A stretch of 7,933 nt of DNA from an uncultured bacterium (GTDB lineage Bacteria; Patescibacteriota; Minisyncoccia; Phycocordibacterales; UBA9973), in assembly GCA_903895055.1 (NCBI GenBank), contig CAITSL010000051.1:1-7933 (forward strand). Direction: 5' to 3'. The notes below the pieces were generated by a model. The model saw only the letters and a list, made by a program, of their open reading frames with translations, searched no databases and was not told the DNA's origin. Positions 1 to 5,386 of the stretch are shown piece after piece. The position numbers and the translations under genes were made by a program. Numbering within the stretch: position 1 is the stretch's first letter; each line of letters starts with the position of its first letter.

Positions 1-1
1 A

Positions 2-196
2 AAAATTGAAAAAATTGATACAAAAGTTGAAAGACTTGATGTAAAAGTCGAAGGACTTAATGTAAAAGTAGAAGGACTTAAAAGTCAAATCGCTGGAGTC
101 AATAATAGGATTGATGATATATCTCTAAATAGGGTTAGATATGAAGATTTCAATAAACTAACTATTCGGGTGGAAAAGTTGGAAAAAGCAAAATAA
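2..196 (+). CDS. C-terminal end of a coiled-coil protein (5' end outside window)
   Basis: The frame is open from the window edge to TAA at 194-196 and gives 64 residues. It is almost entirely charged/hydrophobic heptads such as DVKVEGL, NVKVEGL and NNRIDDI, ending in VEKLEKAK. The 7-residue spacing of V/I and L indicates a parallel coiled coil. No catalytic motif is visible and the N-terminal part is missing, so no function can be assigned. The stop lies 4 bases before the ATG of the nuclease-fusion gene, so the two could share a transcript. It could be the tail of an unannotated structural or adaptor protein. The coding call rests on the clean heptad pattern and the absence of stops. Confidence 0.6.
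   Translation, partial: KIEKIDTKVERLDVKVEGLNVKVEGLKSQIAGVNNRIDDISLNRVRYEDFNKLTIRVEKLEKAK
17..79 (+). repeat. Three tandem 21-nt (one-heptad) repeats
   Basis: Units at 17-37, 38-58 and 59-79 are each 21 bases, exactly seven codons. Units 2 and 3 match at 19 of 21 positions and units 1 and 2 at 17 of 21. They encode DTKVERL, DVKVEGL and NVKVEGL. This is recent duplication of a coiled-coil heptad at DNA level, a likely site of copy-number change. Confidence 0.85.
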
Positions 197-200
197 AAAA

Positions 201-1421
201 ATGGTGGATGAAAATCCAAAAAATAAAATAGGCGAGAGTAAGATTGCGGATCACTGCCCCTATTGCCAATCCAAAAACTTCGTTAAGCGAGGAATTCGCG
301 AAAATCGGTATCAAAAAGTTCAGCTGTATTTGTGCAAGAATGACGAGTGCGCTCGCACCTTTACCGCGCAAGATGTCAAAGGCAAACATTTTCCGTTAAA
401 TGTGGTGATTGAAGGGATGAGTTATTATAATTTGGGATTTTCTTTGAAACAAACCTGCTCGCTTTTGGAGCAAAAGTTCAAAGTTAATCCCCAGCCGGAA
501 ACTTTATCCGAATGGATCCAAGAATACAAAGACCTTTGCCGTTATGAACGCTTGCGCCCCTATGCAATCAAAATGTGCAAGCCGAAAGACACGGTTGAAG
601 TGGTTTCAATGGCGCATCGCCAACTTTACCGTTTTCGCTATCATCGCGCGAAAACTTCCCTAATGTTGACGGAATTTGGCAATCGTAATCTTCGCCGGCT
701 GAAAGAATATCTGGACGCGGTCTCAAGCGAAACGCCTCATCAATATTTTGCCGAGGGCGAGCGAATGAGCGAAGTGCGAAGCAAATTTAGCGTTGCCGAT
801 ATGATTGTGAGAAGCAAATCAAATTATGCCAATCGTCTGGCCGCTTTTGTTTTGCAAACGGTCTCGGAAAACAAGGCGCGCCATGAGGCGCTCCAGCGAT
901 TTTTTATCGCCAATGATTCAGTCACCGTAGCGACTGAAGTGCCGGTTTATATCAGGCGGGAAGATGTGGAATATATGGAGAATGTTTTGAAGTTTAAAAT
1001 TTCTGATCGTCCCGCTGCCGATGTTGACGGGAGTAAAGTATTTCCTTTGGGGACTATTACCTTGAAAGGATCAAAAAAAACAATCGCATTTCCACGACTC
1101 TTGACGGGGCATATCGACCTAATCCAAATAAGAAACGGTCAAGTGCATATTCTGGATTACAAACCGAATGCGGCCAAAGAACGCCCGATAGAACAACTCA
1201 CTTGGTACGCGTTGGCGCTTTCACGCCTGACCGGTCTGCGGCTCTTTGAATTCACTTGCGCTTGGTTTGATGAGAAAGATTATTTTCAATTCTTCCCGCT
1301 GCACGTGGTGAAAAAATTACAAAGTAAAGCAGTAAAACCACGCAAACGTTTCGTGAATTTTAAAGACGGCACCAAAGTCGAAGTGCCGAGAGAAGATAAA
1401 GGAAAAGTTGTGATTATATAA
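201..1421 (+). CDS. Transposase-type zinc ribbon/HTH fused to a RecB/Cas4-like PD-(D/E)XK nuclease
   Basis: 406 residues. Residues 19-50 form a zinc ribbon (CPYC at 19-22, partner cysteines C45 and C50, then ARTF) of the kind that opens IS1- and archaeal-type transposases. Residues 63-112 (HFPLNVVIEGMSYYNLGFSL ... ETLSEWIQEYK) resemble the helix-turn-helix that follows the ribbon in DDE transposases. No DDE catalytic domain follows. A helical middle (about 135-240) leads to a RecB/Cas4-type nuclease core: E246 in ATEVPVY, D306 in GHIDLI, D319 and K321 in LDYK, and motif QLTWYA (Q332, Y336). All expected catalytic residues are present, so it is predicted to be an active metal-dependent DNA nuclease with its own sequence-reading head. 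The ATG at 201 follows the previous stop by 4 bases; a GGAAAA at 181-186 is rather far upstream to act as a ribosome site. Substrate and role are unknown: domesticated transposase, defence or repair nuclease are all open. Confidence 0.85.
   Translation: MVDENPKNKIGESKIADHCPYCQSKNFVKRGIRENRYQKVQLYLCKNDECARTFTAQDVKGKHFPLNVVIEGMSYYNLGFSLKQTCSLLEQKFKVNPQPETLSEWIQEYKDLCRYERLRPYAIKMCKPKDTVEVVSMAHRQLYRFRYHRAKTSLMLTEFGNRNLRRLKEYLDAVSSETPHQYFAEGERMSEVRSKFSVADMIVRSKSNYANRLAAFVLQTVSENKARHEALQRFFIANDSVTVATEVPVYIRREDVEYMENVLKFKISDRPAADVDGSKVFPLGTITLKGSKKTIAFPRLLTGHIDLIQIRNGQVHILDYKPNAAKERPIEQLTWYALALSRLTGLRLFEFTCAWFDEKDYFQFFPLHVVKKLQSKAVKPRKRFVNFKDGTKVEVPREDKGKVVII
1008..1032 (+). repeat. Copy 1 of a GC-rich semi-palindromic motif, inside the nuclease gene
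   Basis: The 25 bases begin CGTCCCGCTGCCGA and end CGGGA; CCCG pairs with CGGG across the unit. It matches 22 of 25 positions with 1466-1490 in the next gene and is read in the same frame (RPAADVDG here, RPAAEVGG there). The nuclease family would not be expected to share this peptide with a four-helix protein, so a DNA-level origin is likely. Confidence 0.55.
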
Positions 1422-1426
1422 AATTT

Positions 1427-1996
1427 ATGGATAAAAAATGGGACAAAACAAGAAACGAATATGAGCGTCCCGCTGCCGAAGTTGGCGGGGTTAAAGCAGG
1501 TCCCCGGGGGAACAGGTTCAACAGCACAGGCAATTTCGGCACTGGGAGTTATAAATTCGCACCCAAACGTCCAGTCAAAACCTTTCGCGATTTGGATATT
1601 TATCAAGGGACCATTGAATGCGCGGTTTTAATATCAAAAAATATAATACCCAATCTCGGCAAATTGAAATACACTTATGCGGAGCGACTTTCCGACTGCG
1701 CGCTCGCAGTTCCGCTTTTTGTCGCCGAATCGCATTCACTTCGTTTTGCCGATTTTGCGCTTGGGGTTGGCTATCTGGAAAAAGCAATGTCGGCATCAAA
1801 TAAAATGGTCGTATATCTGGAACATGCGAGGGGACTTTACGGCGCCAAGCTGGACCAAAGTTTGATTGAAGACCTGATCGGCAGATATGTGAGTTGTCGC
1901 ATAAAAATGTTTCATTTGGAAAAGTCTTGGAAACGTTTCCGAGCGGAATACGGTGACGACAAAGAAAAAAAGGGAGCTGGGGGATTTAAGTATTAA
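1427..1996 (+). CDS. Four-helix-bundle protein of the S23 / 23S rRNA-intervening-sequence / Avd-like family
   Basis: 189 residues. The domain spans about 52-172 and starts with TFRDLDIYQ, the usual family opening (FRDLxxWQ). The second and third helices show YAERLSDCALAVPLFVAESH followed by RFADFALGVGYLEKA, matching the family pattern of a conserved small-residue helix, a glutamate (E101) and an ALG..xE segment. The family is known from insertions in 23S rRNA genes and from Avd accessory proteins of diversity-generating retroelements; members bind nucleic acid as oligomers. No 23S rRNA gene, reverse transcriptase or template/variable repeat is visible here. The first ~46 residues are an atypical Gly/Arg/Asn-rich extension containing the GC-rich repeat. 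The gene starts 5 bases after the nuclease stop, without a clear ribosome site, suggesting joint transcription with it. The S23-type fold is well supported; the role is not known. Confidence 0.8.
   Translation: MDKKWDKTRNEYERPAAEVGGVKAGPRGNRFNSTGNFGTGSYKFAPKRPVKTFRDLDIYQGTIECAVLISKNIIPNLGKLKYTYAERLSDCALAVPLFVAESHSLRFADFALGVGYLEKAMSASNKMVVYLEHARGLYGAKLDQSLIEDLIGRYVSCRIKMFHLEKSWKRFRAEYGDDKEKKGAGGFKY
1466..1490 (+). repeat. Copy 2 of the GC-rich semi-palindromic motif, in the N-terminal extension of the four-helix gene
   Basis: The 25 bases begin CGTCCCGCTGCCGA and end GGCGGGG. CCCGC pairs with GCGGG, giving a 5-bp stem with an 11-base loop. The G at the stem end restores pairing that is imperfect in copy 1. 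It encodes RPAAEVGG in the same frame as copy 1. A second GC palindrome, CCCCGGGG at 1502-1509, follows closely. Confidence 0.55.
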
Positions 1997-2023
1997 AAGA
2001 AGCCTGTCGCCCTAAAAACCTCA

Positions 2024-2071
2024 CCCAGATAGAGCCTTAGACTCTATCTAGAGTCTAAGGCTCTATCTGGG
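2024..2071. repeat. Long palindrome, copy A (48 nt), REP-like
   Basis: Arms of 20 bases, AGATAGAGCCTTAGACTCTA at 2027-2046 and its exact reverse complement at 2049-2068, are separated by only TC and extended by CCC/GGG on the outside, giving 23 paired bases. It lies 28 bases after the four-helix gene and just upstream of the promoter of the next gene. The left half alone can fold into a hairpin of the same 23-base size as copies C and D, so the long form looks like two inverted short units sharing their junction. No T-tract follows directly (the nearest T-run begins at 2090), so it is not a standard intrinsic terminator, though it could stop or stabilise transcripts. Confidence 0.95.
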
Positions 2072-2081
2072 GAGAAGTGAA

Positions 2082-2111
2082 TTGCTATCTTTTTTTTATT
2101 CATGCTATAAT
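2082..2111 (+). promoter_or_regulatory. Extended -10 promoter of the O-antigen-ligase-like gene
   Basis: The -10 hexamer is a perfect TATAAT at 2106-2111, preceded by TG at 2103-2104 (TGCTATAAT, extended -10). A -35 candidate TTGCTA at 2082-2087 has a spacing of 18. Transcription would begin near 2118, leaving a leader of about 52 bases before the ATG at 2170. It makes the gene independent of the upstream block. Confidence 0.7.
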
Positions 2112-2146
2112 TAGGGATTAGTCAGTCATTTTTATTATTAATATTA

Positions 2147-2163
2147 TTCCGCCAGAAGCGGAA
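2147..2163 (+). promoter_or_regulatory. Hairpin over the ribosome-binding region of the next gene
   Basis: TTCCGC at 2147-2152 and GCGGAA at 2158-2163 form a perfect 6-bp stem with loop CAGAA, ending 6 bases before the start codon at 2170. The only Shine-Dalgarno-like sequence, GGAAAA at 2160-2165, is half inside the stem. The hairpin could reduce or regulate initiation. It is not followed by a T-run, which argues against a terminator. Confidence 0.5.
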
Positions 2164-2169
2164 AAAATT

Positions 2170-4287
2170 ATGTTATCAAATACCTTAGATAGAATTTCGT
2201 TTTGGGCTTTGTTTGTGGTAGTCGTCTTATTACCAATTTTCTTCTTGCCTTTTTCCAGCATTCCGGTGGAGACTTCCAAGGGGCTGCTCTTGATAGTCGG
2301 GCTCGCCGTCTCTATTATTTTCTGGGCAGTGGCTCGATTTTCCGACGGTAAAATTACTTTGCCTCGGTCTTGGTTTCTGATCTCCGGTCTTGGAATAGTT
2401 TTGGTCTTTCTTTTATCCGCTTTCTTTTCCACGACCATGAAAGTGTCTTTTTTCGGCACGATGCTTGATCCGGGCACTTTTTGGTTTATGCTCTCGGCTT
2501 TCCTTTTAATGTTGATGTCCGCTATTTATTTTAGAGATTCTAAAAATGCCAAAGTGCTCTTTTTGGGAGTGGTGGCTTCTTCCGTCTTGGTCTTGGTTTT
2601 TCAAGTCTTACATTTATTTGTGCCGAATATGACCTCTTTTGGAGGAATTTTAGCCGGCAAAACCGGCAATGTCTTGGGCGCTTGGAATGCGCTGGCGATT
2701 TTTGCCGGACTCTTTACCATTCTCTCTGTTTTTACCTTGGAATTTTTCTCCATTCCCCGGTTAGCCAAATTATTCCTTTGGATTCTGATTGCTCTCTCTG
2801 TTATTTTGGTGGCGGTTATTAATTTCCCGACTGAATGGATTATTTTGGGCCTTTTCGCTTTATTCGTTTTTATTTATAAAATTTCTCTTTCCATCGCGGG
2901 TCAAAGAGAAGGGAAGCAAAGAAGTTTCCCGGCTACTTCCTTTGCCGTGATGATGATTTCGCTCATCTTCTTTATGTCGGGGCAACTGATCGGCGGATTT
3001 TTGCCGAACCTCTTTGGAATTTCCAATACGGAAGTGAGGCCGTCTTTTGTCGCCACCCTGCAAGTGACCAAATCGGTTTTATTGAAAGATCCGATCTTGG
3101 GCGCCGGACCGAACAAATTTACCGAAATGTGGAATCTGTATAAACCGAAAGAAATCAACGACACCATCTTCTGGAATACTTCTTTTAACGAAAGCTCTGG
3201 GCTAATGCCGACTTTTGCCGTGACGACCGGAGTTTTGGGCATTCTGGCTTGGCTCTCTTTCCTTGCGCTCTTACTCTTTACCGGTTTTAAATTATTTTTT
3301 GTTTCCCATCGGGAAGGAAATCTGAATATACAAATGGCGCTCTTTTTCATGATGTCCTTTTATCTGTTCATCGTTTCCTTATTCTATCCGATCGGTCCGA
3401 CTCTCTTTCTCTTGGCCTTCGCTTTCCTTGGAGTCTTTATCGGACTTTCGGTCGGGGATAATTCCAAAAGAGAAATGGTCTTTTCTTTCCTGGAAGATAC
3501 CCGAAAAAGTTTTTTTGCCATTCTGGTTATTATCATCATTATGATGGCTTCGGTTTCAATAGTCTTCCGATATTCGGAGCGTTTTGTTTCTATCATTTAT
3601 TTCCAAAATACCCTTGTGTCAAGTACCATTGAAAAAGCGGAATCCAATATCAACAAAGCCGTGACCCTTTATTCCAATGATTTATATTTGCGAACTTATT
3701 CCCAAGTGTATCTCTTGAAAGCTAATGCCCTAGTTTCCAAAGCGACTGGTGGCGCGACTCTCTCGGATGCGGAAAAAGCCGAATTGCAAACCGATTTTGA
3801 TCAAGCAACCAAAAGCGCCCAATTGGCGGTGGCTTATAATCAGACGGATTATTTAAATTGGGAATCTTTGGGTTCTGTCTATGAAGCGGGAGTTTTGTTC
3901 GGAGCCACGGGCGCGCTCGACAAAGCGGTGAGCGCTTATCAGTCGGCGGCTACTTACAATCCACTCAATCCAAGTTTGAAATTGGATCTGGCGCGTTTGT
4001 ATTTTAACAGCAAAGATTTACCCAAAGCGACCGAGGCGGCCAAGGCGGCACTTGCTCTGAAGCCCGATTATATTGACGCTTTCATTCTGCTTTCCCAAAT
4101 TGCAAAAAATCAAGGAAACAGTGCGCAAGCCATTACTTACGCGCAATCGGCGTTGAGTCTTTCTCCTCAAGATACGAGTTTGCAACAATACTTGACTTCT
4201 CTCCAAAATGGAAGCGCTCCGGCAACTGTTCCTACAACTACTTCCGGAACCAATGGAAATATCAAAATTCCTCCGGTCAAGAAATAG
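2170..4287 (+). CDS. O-antigen ligase/polymerase-like membrane protein with C-terminal TPR domain
   Basis: 705 residues. Residues 9-465 hold about a dozen hydrophobic segments (for example 9-29, 38-56, 67-88, 103-120, 127-151, 167-190, 200-219, 221-238, 256-276, 349-377, 388-429, 446-466). The Wzy/WaaL signature lies in the large extracytoplasmic loop: KDPILGAGPNKF at 306-317 and FNESSGLMPTFAVTTGVLG at 339-357, which corresponds to the HNxxL...GxxG region of the family, with Asn340 kept but the preceding His replaced by Phe. From about 478 the protein is soluble with TPR-like repeats (about 543-599, 602-633, 635-667; NPLNP and KPDYIDA mark repeat ends) and a Thr/Ser/Gly/Pro-rich tail. The family joins or polymerises lipid-linked glycans at the outer face of the membrane; TPRs may hold partners. 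No glycosyltransferase or flippase gene is adjacent, so the glycan is unknown. It has its own promoter and a hairpin at its ribosome site. Confidence 0.85.
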   Translation: MLSNTLDRISFWALFVVVVLLPIFFLPFSSIPVETSKGLLLIVGLAVSIIFWAVARFSDGKITLPRSWFLISGLGIVLVFLLSAFFSTTMKVSFFGTMLDPGTFWFMLSAFLLMLMSAIYFRDSKNAKVLFLGVVASSVLVLVFQVLHLFVPNMTSFGGILAGKTGNVLGAWNALAIFAGLFTILSVFTLEFFSIPRLAKLFLWILIALSVILVAVINFPTEWIILGLFALFVFIYKISLSIAGQREGKQRSFPATSFAVMMISLIFFMSGQLIGGFLPNLFGISNTEVRPSFVATLQVTKSVLLKDPILGAGPNKFTEMWNLYKPKEINDTIFWNTSFNESSGLMPTFAVTTGVLGILAWLSFLALLLFTGFKLFFVSHREGNLNIQMALFFMMSFYLFIVSLFYPIGPTLFLLAFAFLGVFIGLSVGDNSKREMVFSFLEDTRKSFFAILVIIIIMMASVSIVFRYSERFVSIIYFQNTLVSSTIEKAESNINKAVTLYSNDLYLRTYSQVYLLKANALVSKATGGATLSDAEKAELQTDFDQATKSAQLAVAYNQTDYLNWESLGSVYEAGVLFGATGALDKAVSAYQSAATYNPLNPSLKLDLARLYFNSKDLPKATEAAKAALALKPDYIDAFILLSQIAKNQGNSAQAITYAQSALSLSPQDTSLQQYLTSLQNGSAPATVPTTTSGTNGNIKIPPVKK

Positions 4288-4295
4288 AAAACCCT

Positions 4296-4307
4296 TCCCT
4301 TCGGGGA
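4296..4307 (+). terminator. Possible small UUCG hairpin after the O-antigen-ligase-like gene
   Basis: TCCC-TTCG-GGGA gives a 4-bp stem closed by a UUCG tetraloop, 8 bases after the stop. The stem is short and only a weak TAGTTT follows, so terminator function is doubtful. Together with palindrome B immediately downstream it may end transcription. Confidence 0.25.
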
Positions 4308-4312
4308 TAGTT

Positions 4313-4358
4313 TCAGATAGAGCCTTAGACTCTATCTAGAGTCTAAGGCTCTATCTGA
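4313..4358. repeat. Long palindrome, copy B (46 nt), overlapping the end of the kinase gene
   Basis: The 42-base core is identical to copy A: 20-base arms at 4315-4334 and 4337-4356 around TC. Outer pairs are TC/GA instead of CCC/GGG. It sits between two convergent genes and could work as a terminator-like structure for both. On the minus strand it is read as QIEP followed by TAG, so it provides the last four residues and the stop codon of the kinase. Confidence 0.95.
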
Positions 4359-5368
4359 GTTAGCTTGTAACTTTTCGGCGCGTCTTTGAGATATGCTTCC
4401 AGTTTTTCGCGCGTCAAAAGCCCCGCTTGCGCGCCGATATATTGAATTACGGACATGGGGTTAACGAGGCTCCAAGCAAAGGATTCGAGGGGTGAAAGGC
4501 CGAGCGCCAGCGCCACGGTGAAAGTGGAAGAGAAAGCATCGCCGGCGCCGGTGATTTCGAGCGGGGCAGAAGCATTCGGATAAATAGTATGATGCCAAAG
4601 TTCTTCGCTTACATATAAATAAGCGCCCCGCTCTCCATCAGAAAGAGCAACCATCTTGGGCCCGAGCAGGTGAATGCCTTTACATAATTCCAAAATATTT
4701 TTATTTTCCCCATCACTTTCTTTCCCCAAAATTCTTTCGGCTTCTTCCACGTTGGAGAAAAATATTTCGGCGCGGGTGTAGATATCTTTTAACTTTTTGG
4801 CGCCGAATTTCATCTGAAAAGTCCCGGGTTGAAAGGCCAGTTTTACCTCTTTATGCTTATCCAGATATCCCACTACCTCATCATGAAAGGGAAGAGAATT
4901 TTCTCCGAGCGACGTCAGATAAATCCAAGCAGGGATATTTTCTTCTTTTTCTATTTCTTTGGGCCACTCCCGTTCATAAGCTTGATGCTTGACCAAAATA
5001 GTGCGATCCACATCATACCACAGCACATAATGATAATTGGTCCGTTTGTCTTTATTTATTTTTACAAATTCGGTGCCGATTTTTTCTGCCTTGATTTTAT
5101 CCAGACAATCTTGTCCGTATCGATCATCCCCAACATTAGTCAAGAGCAGAGTATTGAGTCCCAATCGGGACGCCGACACGGCTGCATTGCCACTATTGCC
5201 GACGGCCGGAATAATTGTAACCGATTCATAAGGAATTTTATCTCCAAAACGAAGGCAGAGTTCACAGCCAACTTTATCAAGATTGCAATGTACGTGAGCA
5301 TCTTCCAGTTTAATAAATGCGTCTATCACGATATCCCCAATGGCTAAAAAGTCTATTTTCTTCATCAT
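4343..5368 (-). CDS. PfkB/ribokinase-family sugar or nucleoside kinase
   Basis: 341 residues from the ATG at 5368; a second ATG follows directly, and an in-frame TTG at 5386 is less likely because it would lie in the promoter. The fold's signatures are present: GDIVIDAFI at the start, VGNSGNAAVSASRLG (56-70) for the Gly/Asn-rich PfkB motif 1, FQPGTFQ and SNVEEAERILG in the middle, LSDGERGAY near 243-251, and ITGAGDAF at 272-279, where D277 is the expected catalytic base. Such enzymes transfer phosphate from ATP to a sugar or nucleoside alcohol; the substrate cannot be told. Between strand 1 and motif 1 there is an insert with H25, H27, C28, C35 and C38 (HVHC...CELC), unusual for ribokinases and possibly metal-binding or structural. 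The C-terminal residues QIEP and the stop are encoded by palindrome B. It diverges from the lamin-tail gene through a shared promoter region. Confidence 0.88.
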   Translation of the reverse strand: MMKKIDFLAIGDIVIDAFIKLEDAHVHCNLDKVGCELCLRFGDKIPYESVTIIPAVGNSGNAAVSASRLGLNTLLLTNVGDDRYGQDCLDKIKAEKIGTEFVKINKDKRTNYHYVLWYDVDRTILVKHQAYEREWPKEIEKEENIPAWIYLTSLGENSLPFHDEVVGYLDKHKEVKLAFQPGTFQMKFGAKKLKDIYTRAEIFFSNVEEAERILGKESDGENKNILELCKGIHLLGPKMVALSDGERGAYLYVSEELWHHTIYPNASAPLEITGAGDAFSSTFTVALALGLSPLESFAWSLVNPMSVIQYIGAQAGLLTREKLEAYLKDAPKSYKLTQIEP

Positions 5369-5376
5369 GATATAAT
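5368..5376 (+). promoter_or_regulatory. Extended -10 promoter of the lamin-tail gene
   Basis: TGATATAAT: TG at 5368-5369, one base, perfect TATAAT at 5371-5376. No good -35 is seen, as is usual with an extended -10. Transcription would start near 5382-5384, three to five bases before the ATG at 5387, implying a nearly leaderless message; no Shine-Dalgarno sequence is present. Confidence 0.6.
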
Positions 5377-5383
5377 AATAGCA
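5375..5383 (-). promoter_or_regulatory. Extended -10 promoter of the PfkB kinase gene
   Basis: On the minus strand these bases read TGCTATTAT, an extended -10 (TG, one base, TATTAT). It overlaps the plus-strand -10 by two bases (5375-5376). Transcription would start at about 5368-5369, at the kinase ATG itself, which suggests a leaderless message. Confidence 0.5.
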
Positions 5384-5386
5384 CAA

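Noticed and set aside
1427..1996. Avd protein of a diversity-generating retroelement
   Set aside because: The fold fits, but no reverse transcriptase and no template/variable repeat pair is visible in the window.
2024..2098. Palindrome A as a standard intrinsic terminator
   Set aside because: The T-run begins about 19 bases after the stem instead of directly behind it, and copies B, C and D have no T-run at all.
2118..3596. Minus-strand open frames under the O-antigen-ligase-like gene (2118-2477, 2901-3350, 3384-3596)
   Set aside because: They are Lys/Ser-rich mirror readings of membrane segments, with no motif or ribosome site.
4829..5347. Plus-strand open frame antisense to the kinase
   Set aside because: It has no family resemblance, is rich in Ile/Phe as expected of an antisense shadow, and overlaps a well-supported PfkB gene.
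5366..5386. Longer PfkB start at the TTG codon at 5386
   Set aside because: It would place the start codon inside the kinase's own -10 region and touching the divergent gene; two ATG codons at 5368 and 5365 directly precede the conserved KKIDFLAIGD.
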